NCBI RefSeq assembly: GCF_036108815.1
Contig: NZ_CP107985.1
Span: forward strand, 3,596,001-3,660,000
Source: Streptomyces sp. NBC_00353
GTDB taxonomy: Bacteria > Actinomycetota > Actinomycetes > Streptomycetales > Streptomycetaceae
DNA: 64,000 nucleotides
Direction: 5' to 3'
The notes under the pieces were generated by a model. The model had not been told where the DNA came from. It made no database searches and saw only the letters and a list, made by a program, of their open reading frames with translations. Below are positions 26,448-34,105 of the stretch, one piece after another. The position numbers were made by a program, and so were the translations under genes. Position 1 is the stretch's first letter, and every line of letters begins with the position of its first letter.

Positions 26448-26886
26448 GATGGATGGTCCTCCACACTGAGTGACCGACCGATGCGGTGTGGGTCGTGAGG
26501 GAATCGCACCCGCGGTGCTCGGCAGCGCTCTGTCATCACTGCGGTTCTGCTGCCAACCAGCTCTGCCAAACAGCTAAGGTGCGCGGGGTTTTCAGCGTCT
26601 CACCAAAAAGTTTGACGGTCAACACGATCACACCCCGTAAAGGCGGGCGTCCCCGGGGCGCGCGGCTTGACGATCATGCGGCGCGACTCTCCTGCGGGTC
26701 CCTGAAGGGCGTGGAGATCATCCTTACTGCCGCAGCCTGGCATGCCGGCCGATTCTTGGCAACCACCCGGTCCTTCCGCAGGTCATTTCATGTGTACGCG
26801 GATCAGCGGCGCACACCGTCACGCCGCGCCGCCCGTCGAACACGGTCCGAACACGGCCCCGAATTCGGTCGGCATTCGGATCACGG
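26448..26886. other. 439-bp intergenic region with tRNA-like sequence
   Basis: On the minus strand, 26580-26491 contains a D-arm-like TTAGCTGTTTGGCAGAGC and a T-arm-like GCGGGTGCGATTCCC, but the anticodon loop has no T33, the variable region is wrong and no acceptor stem forms. It looks like a decayed or unrelated tRNA-like sequence rather than a working tRNA. A perfect TTGAC-G-GTCAA palindrome lies at 26612-26622. The promoter of the small coiled-coil gene should be here too. Confidence 0.4.
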
Positions 26887-27168
26887 TCAGCGGATGGCGA
26901 ACCCCTCGTAACCACCGCGCGGGGTGTCCCAGATCTCAGTGACTCCGTCCACGCGGCCGGGTGTGTCGTCGGACTGCAGCCACTCCAGCAGACGGTGGCA
27001 ATTCTCACGTTGCCCTTCGGCGACAACCTGCACCCGACCGTCGTCGAGATTCAGGGCGAATCCGGTGAGCCCGCCGATCTCCAAAGCATTTGCCCTGGTG
27101 AACCAGCGGAACCCTACTTGCTGTACTCGGCCGCGCACCCAAGCAGTGAGCCGCACATCTTCGTCCAT
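26887..27168 (-). CDS. acyP: acylphosphatase
   Basis: A 93-aa enzyme hydrolysing acyl phosphates such as 1,3-bisphosphoglycerate. The phosphate-binding signature is present as VRGRVQQVGFRWFTRANA (about residues 11-28, with the catalytic Arg), followed by GLTGFALNLDDGRVQVVAEG, which contains the catalytic Asn. Length and start (MDEDVRLTAW) are standard. Its position near smc is conserved in Streptomyces. Confidence 0.92.
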   Translation of the reverse strand: MDEDVRLTAWVRGRVQQVGFRWFTRANALEIGGLTGFALNLDDGRVQVVAEGQRENCHRLLEWLQSDDTPGRVDGVTEIWDTPRGGYEGFAIR

Positions 27169-27313
27169 GCCGGAACGCTAACCGGCCAATTGCTCAACGA
27201 GCACTTCGGCCCCATAGGCCATGGCGTACAGTCCGGTCGCAATAGCCTCACCTGATCGGGTGAGGCATGTTGACGCCGGGAATGGCGTCCAGATCGCCAG
27301 AAGGGGACAGCAG

Positions 27314-28270
27314 ATGGGCCGCCATCGACGCTCCGCCGCAGGTCCCGAAGCAGGTCCGGCCGGCGATGCGTACCCGACCGCGAACATCCGCCGCCACCGG
27401 GGCGCACGCCGCAGGAAGCGGTCCGCCATGCAACTGCGTACCGGACTGGTCGGCGTCTCCGCGGCCATGGCCGTCGGAGCCGTGGCCGTGGCCTCCGGAC
27501 TGCTGCCGGGCGGCGCCGGGTACCACGTGAGCGGCGGCACGGCCGCCGACCAGGTCCGCGCGAAGGGGGTGCCGGACCTGCTGACGCAGGGCGGTTCCAC
27601 CACGGCGCCGGCCGACCGCGGCATGTCGTCGGCCTCGGCCAGCCGCGGTACGGGGCGGTCCCAGGGGCCCGAGGGGTCGCGATCCACCAGTTCCTCCGCA
27701 ACACCGTCCGCCTCGCCTTCGAAGAAGACCGAGCAGACGAAGCAGGCGGAGAGGACGGAAGAGAGCGCCGCGCCCTCGGCGGCCGACAGGACCGGCGCCG
27801 CCCCGGCGACGGCGACCCCGACGGCCAAGGCCTCGGCGCCCCCGAAGGCGTCGGCCGCCGCTCCGACCCGCCAGCCCTCGCCCTCGGCTGCCGACACCTC
27901 CGCACAGGCGGCCGTGCTCGCGCTGGTCAACGAGGAGCGCGCGAAGGTCGGCTGCAGCCCGGTGACGGCCAGCGCCTCGCTCGCGTCGCTGGCCCAGGAC
28001 TTCAGTGACGACATGGCGGCCCGCGGCTTCTTCAGCCACACCGACCCGGACGGCCAGACCCCCTGGGACCGTGCCACCAAGGCCGGCGTGAAGGGGCTCG
28101 GCGGCGAGAACATCGCCCGCGGCCAGGCCGACGCACAGGCCGTGATGGCCTCCTGGATGAACAGCGAAGGCCACCGAGCAAACATTCTCAACTGCGACTA
28201 CAAGACGCTCGGTGTCGGAGTGCACTACGGCTCCGGCGGCCCCTGGTGGACGCAGGACTTCGGCTTCTGA
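27314..28270 (+). CDS. secreted CAP/SCP-family protein
   Basis: A 318-aa extracellular protein. A basic N-terminal stretch (HRGARRRKRSAMQ) precedes a hydrophobic segment (about residues 45-65) that is a signal peptide or membrane anchor. A long Ala/Ser/Thr/Pro-rich linker (about 90-195) leads to a C-terminal CAP domain with ALVNEERAKVGCSPV, LAQDFSDDMAARGFFSHTDPDGQTPWDR, GENIARGQADAQAVMASWMNSEGHRANILNCDYKTLGVGV, including the conserved His and Glu residues. Function of bacterial CAP proteins is mostly unknown (cell-wall or lipid binding). The ATG at 27314 follows GAAGGGGAC; an earlier in-frame ATG was rejected as it lacks a site. Confidence 0.82.
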   Translation: MGRHRRSAAGPEAGPAGDAYPTANIRRHRGARRRKRSAMQLRTGLVGVSAAMAVGAVAVASGLLPGGAGYHVSGGTAADQVRAKGVPDLLTQGGSTTAPADRGMSSASASRGTGRSQGPEGSRSTSSSATPSASPSKKTEQTKQAERTEESAAPSAADRTGAAPATATPTAKASAPPKASAAAPTRQPSPSAADTSAQAAVLALVNEERAKVGCSPVTASASLASLAQDFSDDMAARGFFSHTDPDGQTPWDRATKAGVKGLGGENIARGQADAQAVMASWMNSEGHRANILNCDYKTLGVGVHYGSGGPWWTQDFGF

Positions 28271-28728
28271 GGTTTTCGCAGGTCGGCGACCTGCCAGCTT
28301 ACCTGGGCCGTCTCGGGGCCGTTATCGGCAACCGAGGCGGCCCGAACTGTGTCCACGGCCGCCCGCGTACTCCGCCCTCTCTGCTCATGGTCAGCCGTGA
28401 GCTCGCAGCCGTCATCAATCCCGGCTGCGCCACGGAGACGGCAGGCCGCACGTACCTGGATCACCTGAACACACTCACGCGCACCGAGGGGCGTGTCACC
28501 GTGAGGCTCCGTCCGGGCGGGCGGGGAGCGGCCCCGTAGGCTCCCCGCCGTAGACTTGACAGGGGGCTTGAGCCTTGTCAGCCGTCCAGTTCAGGCGGGC
28601 TCCACCCGCCAAGGGCAGCGGGATTGGAGTTTCCCACGGCTCCGGCCACCGCGGGCTCTCTCCAATGAGCGGAAGCCTCTGGCTCGCTTTGTGAGCGGTG
28701 GAATCCCCTCAGGAAGGACGTGGGCCAG
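28271..28728. other. 458-bp gap with possible TnpB / IS605 right-end remnant
   Basis: No intact gene is seen. From 28590 to 28694 the plus strand reads QFRRAPPAKG...GVSHGSGHRG...GSLWLAL then TGA, in the style of the variable C-terminus of Streptomyces TnpB proteins, and the following GAGCGGTGGAATCCCC resembles the structured right end of IS200/IS605 elements. An in-frame TGA lies upstream near 28571, so any tnpB is only a stub. TGACAGG/CCTTGTCA near 28557-28580 forms a short imperfect hairpin. Confidence 0.3.
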
Positions 28729-29085
28729 ATGAGCCACCATGTGAGCCAGGTGCCCATCCGTGACATCACAGTGGCCGCTTCGACTGTGCGCTGGATTTTC
28801 CCCCATGTGGCCGCGTCGGCTGTGCGCTGGATTTTCCCCGTCGTCATAGCAGTGGTCGTAGTCGCTGTTCTGATCGGCCTCGTCCGGCGGGACTCGCGCC
28901 GTCGGTCTCGAGCACGACATCAGGGACCACGGGCCGAGCGTTCCCCCCGAAGCCGGCGGCTGAGGGATGCAGACGATCTCGGGGAAGGTCTCAGCCCATA
29001 TGAGCTCAACCGGCCCTCTTCGCCAAGGGACACACACAAGGATGACAACGGTGGGGCTTTTGGCAGTGGCGGACCCAGCGGCTGA
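28729..29085 (+). CDS. DUF6479-like small membrane protein
   Basis: A 118-aa protein with one hydrophobic segment (PVVIAVVVVAVLIGLV, about residues 37-52), an Arg-rich cytoplasmic stretch (RRDSRRRSRARH) and a polar tail with SPYEL and a Gly/Ser end, the pattern of the DUF6479 family that is frequent in Streptomyces; function unknown. The ATG at 28729 follows GGAAGGA. Residues just before the membrane segment are a tandem duplication (VAASTVRWIFPH then VAASAVRWIFPV) caused by a 36-bp repeat. Alternative: a pseudogene with an accidental frame. Confidence 0.55.
   Translation: MSHHVSQVPIRDITVAASTVRWIFPHVAASAVRWIFPVVIAVVVVAVLIGLVRRDSRRRSRARHQGPRAERSPRSRRLRDADDLGEGLSPYELNRPSSPRDTHKDDNGGAFGSGGPSG
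28771..28842 (+). repeat. 36-bp tandem duplication inside the DUF6479-like gene
   Basis: Copy 1 (28771-28806) and copy 2 (28807-28842) begin GTGGCCGC and share GTGCGCTGGATTTTCCCC. They differ at only a few bases, in frame, so the coded 12-residue block is doubled. Confidence 0.85.
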
Positions 29086-29325
29086 CGGGTCGGCGACGTG
29101 GCGGCACGTGTCGAGATCGTCGCGCCTCGCCTGCCCAGAGACGTAACAAAGCCCTGCTGGAGCTGTCACGACCTTCCCCCAGACAGAGCCGAGCAGTCGC
29201 GGCCCAGGGCGTCAAGGTCGTTCGCACAGTGGTGGATTGAGGACAGTACGTAAGCAGCGCTCGGAGCTGGTTGGGCACGGATATGAGGATGGACAGCAGC
29301 CGAGGACCGGTCCCGGTCCTGCTCG

Positions 29326-30597
29326 TCAGTTCGTCATGTCCGACAGTGGAATGCTCTCGACGGTGTTGTTGTGCCGGGCTCGTTCGGCGGCCAGTACGGT
29401 CAGGTGGCTGGTGAGGGAATCTTGCGGGCCGGACTGCACCAGGCCGGGGTCTCCGGTGGCAATGGCGGCGACGAAGGCATCCATCAGTCCGGCGTCGCCG
29501 CCTCCGTGGCCGCCGGCGGCATCCATCGTCCCCTCAGTGCCGAGGTCGATGAGCTCCTCGCTGCGGGTCAGGAAGTCGTAGACCAGGAGGTGTTCGCCGT
29601 CGCCTCTCAGTTCGGCGCGGGTTCCGAAGATGCGGGTCTGGCGGTCTGCCTGTTCCGTGAACGCGGTCATGGTGAACGTGCCGGTCGCCCCGGAGGCGAA
29701 CTCCATCGCCACCACCTGGTGGTCGACCACGTCGTTGTCGCAGGCGTACACGCACCGCCCGTAGGGGCCCTCCCTCAATGCGGTGTCCAGGGCCTGTGGG
29801 GTGAATTCGTCGATCACCACACTGAGCGGCCAGCTGTGCTCGCCACGGGCGAGCTGGTCGCCGTAGTCGCGCTTGGCGGAGTACGGGCAGCTGGTTTCCA
29901 CTGCGCAGTCCAGGCAGCGGTCAGCAGCGCCACCGGGCTTGTTCTCCGGGCGGAAGTGAGAGAGGCGTCCGAAGCTGGAGACGCGTACCGGCGGCCGGCC
30001 GAGCACGTACTGCAGCCAATCCAGGTCGTGGCAGGACTTCGCCATCAGCATGGACGTCGCCTCGTCCTCGCGGCGCCAGTTGCCCCGTACGAACGAGTGG
30101 GCCTGGTGCCAGAAGCCGACCGGTTCCAGGTGCTGGACGCTGACGATCTCTCCCAGCCTGCCGGAGTCGACGATGCGCTTGAGGGCCTGCGTGTAGGGCG
30201 TGTAGCGCAGGACGTGGCCGACCGCGAGAATCACTCCGGCCTTCTCCACCGCTGCCACGATCCGCCGGCACGCGTCCTCCGTCAGCGCCATCGGCTTCTC
30301 AAGCATGATGTGGTAGCCCAGGGCGGCGAACGCCAAAACCGGCTCCAGGTGCTCACGGTCCAGCGTGCAGATCAGCACCGCGTCCGCGATCCGCCCACGG
30401 GCGGCCAGTACCCGCCAGTCGTCCACTGCCGACGCGGCTTCCAGGCCGTGGTCGGCTACAAGCCGGTCCCGCCTGACTCTCCGAGGTTCAGCCACCGCAA
30501 CGACCTTGGCCCGCTCCGGATACGCCAGCGCCCAGCCCGCGTGACCGGTCCCCCGGTCGCCGGCACCAACGACAGCAATAGTGACGACGGAGGGCAT
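29326..30597 (-). CDS. Gfo/Idh/MocA-family sugar dehydrogenase
   Basis: A 423-aa NAD(P)-dependent oxidoreductase. The N-terminal Rossmann fold has AVVGAGDRGTGHAG (residues ~8-21), the catalytic-region EKPMALTEDACR (Lys near residue 100) and the C-terminal domain landmarks GHVLRYTPYTQALKRIVDSGRLGEIVSVQHLEPVGFWH and SCHDLDWLQYVLG. A cysteine group (CLDCAVETSC) near residue 228 occurs in a subset of the family. The substrate is probably a sugar or inositol-type polyol; not visible. Start ATG at 30595-30597. A LacI-type operator sequence sits 32 bp upstream, fitting sugar-dependent repression. Regional GC is slightly lower than in neighbouring core genes. Confidence 0.82.
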   Translation of the reverse strand: MPSVVTIAVVGAGDRGTGHAGWALAYPERAKVVAVAEPRRVRRDRLVADHGLEAASAVDDWRVLAARGRIADAVLICTLDREHLEPVLAFAALGYHIMLEKPMALTEDACRRIVAAVEKAGVILAVGHVLRYTPYTQALKRIVDSGRLGEIVSVQHLEPVGFWHQAHSFVRGNWRREDEATSMLMAKSCHDLDWLQYVLGRPPVRVSSFGRLSHFRPENKPGGAADRCLDCAVETSCPYSAKRDYGDQLARGEHSWPLSVVIDEFTPQALDTALREGPYGRCVYACDNDVVDHQVVAMEFASGATGTFTMTAFTEQADRQTRIFGTRAELRGDGEHLLVYDFLTRSEELIDLGTEGTMDAAGGHGGGDAGLMDAFVAAIATGDPGLVQSGPQDSLTSHLTVLAAERARHNNTVESIPLSDMTN

Positions 30598-30628
30598 ATG
30601 TCTCACTTCCAGGACCGGTAACACATGG

Positions 30629-30642
30629 GGCAAGCGCTTTCC
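30629..30642 (-). promoter_or_regulatory. candidate LacI-family operator
   Basis: GGCAAGCGCTTTCC is a near-perfect 14-bp palindrome (one imperfect pair) around AAGCGCTT, the core typical of LacI/CcpA-type operators. It lies 32 bp upstream of the dehydrogenase start, where it could block the promoter. No lacI gene is in the window. Confidence 0.5.
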
Positions 30643-30820
30643 ATCGAGAAGGTAGCGACTGACGATCCCGGAGGACAAGAGTCGGCTCGGTCGAGCCATG
30701 CGTCCGGTGAAACGCTCCGTTACGGGGGGGTGGCACCAAGACTGTCCCCCGGTGACACCACGCCACTTCTTCGGCTTCTGACCCGCCGGACACCCGCCCA
30801 GGAGCCTTCCCGGCCCCACC

Positions 30821-30871
30821 GCTTACGCCCGCACAGCGCACTCCGGAAGTGAGCACTGTGCGGGCGTAAGC
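30821..30871. promoter_or_regulatory. 16-bp perfect inverted repeat before the hxlR-type gene
   Basis: GCTTACGCCCGCACAG (30821-30836) and its exact reverse complement (30856-30871) are separated by 19 bp, with extra internal pairing CACT/AGTG. It ends 7 bp before the GTG start at 30879, so it overlaps the promoter or the leader. It is the likely operator bound by the HxlR-type dimer itself. Confidence 0.65.
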
Positions 30872-30878
30872 TGTTTTC

Positions 30879-31277
30879 GTGGACGAGAGCACCTGGCGGG
30901 ACGGCGCCGACAGCCTGCCCTTCGACGTGTTCTCCCGGCAGTGCCCCTCGCGCGGCACGCTGGAACATGTCACCGGACGCTGGGGCAGCCTGACGCTGAC
31001 CGCGCTCCACGATTCCGGTGCCCGCTTCAACGAGCTCCGGCGCAGGGTCGACGGGGTGAGCGAGAAGATGCTCTCCCAGACGCTTCACGCACTGGAGCGG
31101 GACGGCCTCGTCCACCGGGAGGCGCAGCCCACCAACCCGCCGCGTGTCGACTACGAGCTGACCCCGCTGGGACGCGAGGTCGCCGGCCGGCTGCGGGGGC
31201 TGATCCAGCTCGTCGAAGGCCGGATGCCCGAGGTGCTGGACGCCCAGAACCGTTATGACGAGGCCCGCGAGAGCTGA
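30879..31277 (+). CDS. HxlR-family winged-helix transcriptional regulator
   Basis: A 132-aa DNA-binding regulator. The HxlR signature runs CPSRGTLEHVTGRWGSLTLTALHDSGARFNELRRRVDGVSEKMLSQTLHALERDGLVHREAQPTNPPRVDYELTPLGREV (residues 22-100), a winged helix with a conserved Cys at 22 that in relatives senses redox or aldehyde stress. The GTG start at 30879 has no ribosome site but comes 7 bp after a perfect palindrome, so the mRNA may be leaderless. It is divergent from the Gfo/Idh dehydrogenase; HxlR regulators often control the divergent gene. Confidence 0.88.
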   Translation: MDESTWRDGADSLPFDVFSRQCPSRGTLEHVTGRWGSLTLTALHDSGARFNELRRRVDGVSEKMLSQTLHALERDGLVHREAQPTNPPRVDYELTPLGREVAGRLRGLIQLVEGRMPEVLDAQNRYDEARES

Positions 31278-31282
31278 GGCTC

Positions 31283-31301
31283 TCCGGCCTGATCGGCCGG
31301 A
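31283..31301. terminator. short bidirectional hairpin
   Basis: TCCGGCC (31283-31289) pairs with GGCCGGA (31295-31301) over a 5-nt loop, in the 29-bp gap between the convergent HxlR-type gene and mutM. Weak but well placed. Confidence 0.45.
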
Positions 31302-31306
31302 CGCGC

Positions 31307-32161
31307 TCAGGGCCGCGGCGGCCGCTGGCAGCGCGGGCAGAAGTAGCTGGAGCGGTTCATCCACGGGCGGCGGCGCATCGGCGTACCGCAGCGGTGGCAG
31401 GGCTCGCCCTCGCGCCCGTAGGCGTCGAGCGACCGGTCGAAGTAGCCCGACTCACCGTTCACATTGACGTAGAGGCTGTCGAAGCTGGTGCCGCCCTGGT
31501 CGAGCGCCGCGTTCATCACGTCGCGGACATGACCGAGCAGCTCGGCCGACCTGGGCCGGGTCAGCGTCGCCGTGGGCCGGTCGTAGTGCAGCTTCGTGCG
31601 CCAGAGCGCCTCGTCCGCGTAGATGTTGCCGACGCCGCTGATCAGCGACTGGTCGAGCAGGGCGCGCTTGACCGTCGTACGGCGCAGCCGCAGCGCGGTG
31701 TGGAACGCGGCGTCGTCGAACGCCGGGTCCAGGGGGTCGCGGGCGATGTGCGCGATGGTGTCGGGCAGCCCGTCGGGGGTGTTCTCGTGGAGCGAGAGAC
31801 CGCCGAAGGTCCGCTGATCGACGAAGCGCAGCTCGGTGCCGAGGGTGTCGTCGAAGCGGATCCGGATCCGCAGGTGCTTCTCGTCGGGAGCCTCCTGCGG
31901 CTGCACGAGCAGCTGGCCGCTCATGCCGAGGTGACCGAGGAGCGAGGAGGACACCTCGTCCAGCGGCACCCAGAGGTACTTGCCGCGGCGCATGGCCCTG
32001 CCGAAGCGGCTGCCGCTGAGCCGGGCCGCGAAGTCCGTGGAGCCCGCGATATGGCGGCGGACCGCGCGCGGGTGCAGGACCTCGACGTCGGCGACCGTGC
32101 GGCCGGTGATCCAGCGGTCGAGACCTCGCCGTACGACTTCGACCTCGGGCAACTCGGGCAC
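31307..32161 (-). CDS. mutM: formamidopyrimidine-DNA glycosylase MutM (Fpg)
   Basis: Removes 8-oxoguanine and formamidopyrimidines from DNA. The 284-aa protein begins MPELPEVEVVRRGL, with the catalytic Pro2 and Glu3, has LGHLGMSGQL and SGVGNIYADEALW (helix-two-turn-helix region) and ends in the zinc finger CHRCGTPMRRRPWMNRSSYFCPRCQ. All active residues are intact. It follows rnc by 101 bp on the same strand, with a hairpin between them. Confidence 0.97.
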   Translation of the reverse strand: MPELPEVEVVRRGLDRWITGRTVADVEVLHPRAVRRHIAGSTDFAARLSGSRFGRAMRRGKYLWVPLDEVSSSLLGHLGMSGQLLVQPQEAPDEKHLRIRIRFDDTLGTELRFVDQRTFGGLSLHENTPDGLPDTIAHIARDPLDPAFDDAAFHTALRLRRTTVKRALLDQSLISGVGNIYADEALWRTKLHYDRPTATLTRPRSAELLGHVRDVMNAALDQGGTSFDSLYVNVNGESGYFDRSLDAYGREGEPCHRCGTPMRRRPWMNRSSYFCPRCQRPPRP

Positions 32162-32227
32162 GGTGCAGCTCCTTCAGTTCCTTCGGAACAAGGTTACGTA
32201 CCTGTCTTTGATTCCGGACACGGCAAA

Positions 32228-32255
32228 CCCCCCGGTGCACAAGGCACCGAGGGGT
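32228..32255 (-). terminator. hairpin between rnc and mutM
   Basis: CCCCCGGTGC and GCACCGAGGGG pair with one bulged base around an ACAAG loop, directly after the rnc stop. It is probably a partial terminator of the yceD-rpmF-rnc transcript. Confidence 0.5.
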
Positions 32256-32262
32256 CGACGCG

Positions 32263-33099
32263 TCAGGCCGGAGCGACGTCCGTGGACGGCGACGGGTCGG
32301 CAGGGGTGTCGGCGGCCCCTTCGTCGGCGGCGGCCTTGGCCGCAGCTTCCCGTTCCTCCGCGGCGGCGCTGATCTCGCGCCAGGCGGACTCGGCCGCCTG
32401 CTGCTCCGCTTCCTTCTTGCTACGGCCGGTGCCGGTGCCGTACGAGACACCACCGACGCGAGCAGCAGCAGTAAAGGTCTTCTCGTGATCCGGGCCGGTC
32501 TCCGTGACGAGGTACTCGGGGACTCCGAGGCTCTCGCTCGCGGTGAGTTCCTGGAGGCTGGTCTTCCAGTCCAGGCCGGCGCCGAGGTTGGAGGACCTGT
32601 CGATCAGCGGGTCGAAGAGCCGGTGGACCAGCTCCGAGGCCGCACTGAGGCCCTGGTCGAGATAGACCGCGCCGATCACCGCTTCAAGGGTGTCGGCGAG
32701 GATGGACGCCTTGTCCCTGCCGCCCGTGCCCTCTTCGCCCCGGCCGAGCCGGATGAAGGAGCCGAGTTCGAGGCCGCGGCCCACTTCAGCAAGTGCACGC
32801 GAGTTGACCACCGCGGCCCGCAACTTGGCCAGCTGGCCTTCGGGCAGGTCGGGGTGGGTGCGGTACAGCGTGTCCGTGACCACCAGACCGAGCACCGAAT
32901 CCCCGAGGAATTCGAGCCGCTCGTTGGTGGGCAGACCGCCGTTCTCGTATGCGTACGAGCGGTGGGTCAGCGCACGCACCAGAAGGGCGGACTCGAGGTG
33001 ATACCCGAGCCGCCCTTCCAGAAGCGTGTGGGACGAGGCTGTGTTGACGTTGTCTGCCTGCTTCTTGGCTTGGGACAACTCAGACATCGGGCCTCTCAC
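32263..33099 (-). CDS. rnc: ribonuclease III
   Basis: A double-strand-specific RNase; in S. coelicolor it is absB, a global regulator of antibiotic synthesis. The 278-aa protein carries the signature NERLEFLGDSVLGLVV near residue 59, DTLEAVIGAVYLDQG, and a C-terminal dsRNA-binding domain (DWKTSLQELTA ... GTGRSKKEAEQQAAESAW). A low-complexity Ala/Glu/Asp/Pro tail follows. The GTG at 33097-33099 (MRGPMSEL) is 7 nt from the rpmF stop; the internal ATG at 33087 with GAGAGG before it is an equally good start. Confidence 0.96.
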   Translation of the reverse strand: MRGPMSELSQAKKQADNVNTASSHTLLEGRLGYHLESALLVRALTHRSYAYENGGLPTNERLEFLGDSVLGLVVTDTLYRTHPDLPEGQLAKLRAAVVNSRALAEVGRGLELGSFIRLGRGEEGTGGRDKASILADTLEAVIGAVYLDQGLSAASELVHRLFDPLIDRSSNLGAGLDWKTSLQELTASESLGVPEYLVTETGPDHEKTFTAAARVGGVSYGTGTGRSKKEAEQQAAESAWREISAAAEEREAAAKAAADEGAADTPADPSPSTDVAPA

Positions 33100-33106
33100 C
33101 AGCCGC

Positions 33107-33280
33107 TCAGACCTCGAGGACCTGGCGCTTGTTGTACGTGCCGCAGCTCGGGCACGCGATGTGCTGCAGCTTCGGCTCCTGGCAACGCTCGCACGAAACC
33201 AGGGTGGGGACCGCAGCCTTCCACTGCGACCGGCGGTGGCGCGTGTTGCTGCGCGACATCTTCCGCTTCGGAACAGCCAC
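33107..33280 (-). CDS. rpmF: 50S ribosomal protein L32
   Basis: A 57-aa ribosomal protein starting MAVPKRKMSRSNTRHRRSQW. It has the zinc-ribbon cysteines CERCQ and CPSCG, so it is the zinc-binding (C+) form. GTG start at 33278-33280. It lies 2 nt after the YceD-family gene and 7 nt before rnc, the standard actinobacterial order. Confidence 0.97.
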   Translation of the reverse strand: MAVPKRKMSRSNTRHRRSQWKAAVPTLVSCERCQEPKLQHIACPSCGTYNKRQVLEV

Positions 33281-33282
33281 GG

Positions 33283-33951
33283 CTACTTCTCCTGCTTCTC
33301 GTCGACGCCCGCTTCGGCGCCGCCCATGTTGTCCTTCTCGCCGTCCGAAACGGTCTCGGCGAGTCCTTGCAATGCCGCCCAACGAATGTCGACGGCATCG
33401 TGGTGGTGACCGGGGTTCTCGTCCAGCCTGATTCCGCATTCGGAACACAGACCGGCACAGGACTCCCGGCACACCGGCTGCATCGGCAGTGCGAGCACCA
33501 CCGCATCGCGCAGCACCGGCTCGAGGTCGAACAGGCCGTCCTCGATGAAGAGCCTGTCCTCGTCGTCCTCGGCGTCGTCGGCCGGTTCCGCTTTGATGCG
33601 GCCCCGGTCATCGGCGTCAGGGTACGAGAACATCTCCTGGAAGTCCGCCGCAACCTCTTGGCGCAGCGGCTCCAGACACCTTACGCACTCCCCCTCGGCC
33701 GACGCACGGGCGGTGCCTGTGACAAGCACCCCTTCCATGACCGATTCGAGGCGGAGGTCCAGCTCCACGGGTGCGCCTTCCGGCACACCGATGACCCCGT
33801 CGATACCGAGGTCCTTGGGGGCGTCCACCGAGCGGGTCAGCCGCAGGAGGGCACCGGGACGCCGACCCAGCTCGTGCGTATCGAACACGAGAGGGTTTCG
33901 GTGGTCGAGGTGGCCGTTCAGGGCTTTTCCTGCTTTCGAAATCGTATGCAT
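33283..33951 (-). CDS. yceD: YceD/DUF177-family protein
   Basis: A 222-aa protein of the YceD (DUF177) family, thought to take part in ribosomal RNA accumulation and almost always next to rpmF. Recognisable parts are HRNPLVFDTHELGRRPGALLRLTRSVDAP near the N-terminus, ECVRCLEPLRQEV and the C-terminal CRESCAGLCSECGIRLDENPGHHH, where the cysteines may bind zinc. The true start could be slightly downstream (LNGHLDHRNPLVF); the ATG at 33951 is the longest choice. Co-transcribed with rpmF (2-nt gap). Confidence 0.9.
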   Translation of the reverse strand: MHTISKAGKALNGHLDHRNPLVFDTHELGRRPGALLRLTRSVDAPKDLGIDGVIGVPEGAPVELDLRLESVMEGVLVTGTARASAEGECVRCLEPLRQEVAADFQEMFSYPDADDRGRIKAEPADDAEDDEDRLFIEDGLFDLEPVLRDAVVLALPMQPVCRESCAGLCSECGIRLDENPGHHHDAVDIRWAALQGLAETVSDGEKDNMGGAEAGVDEKQEK

Positions 33952-34105
33952 GGCGCATCGCGCACCGTGGGAGGGGCCGACCCGTTCGGAGTCGAAGCGG
34001 GCAGCCGGGATCGCAGTCCTACGCGCGACCGAACCACCAGGATACTGGACGCGTCACCCTGCTCCCAACCGGGTCCGATTCCGGACCCGAACCGACCGGA
34101 ATCGG

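Noticed and set aside
28246..28539. 97-codon plus-strand frame after the CAP-domain gene
   Set aside because: Begins inside the CAP gene in another frame, has no ribosome site and no recognisable domain.
28591..29169. 192-codon minus-strand frame opposite the DUF6479-like gene
   Set aside because: No motif or membrane segment; the plus-strand frame has a good ribosome site and a clear hydrophobic helix.
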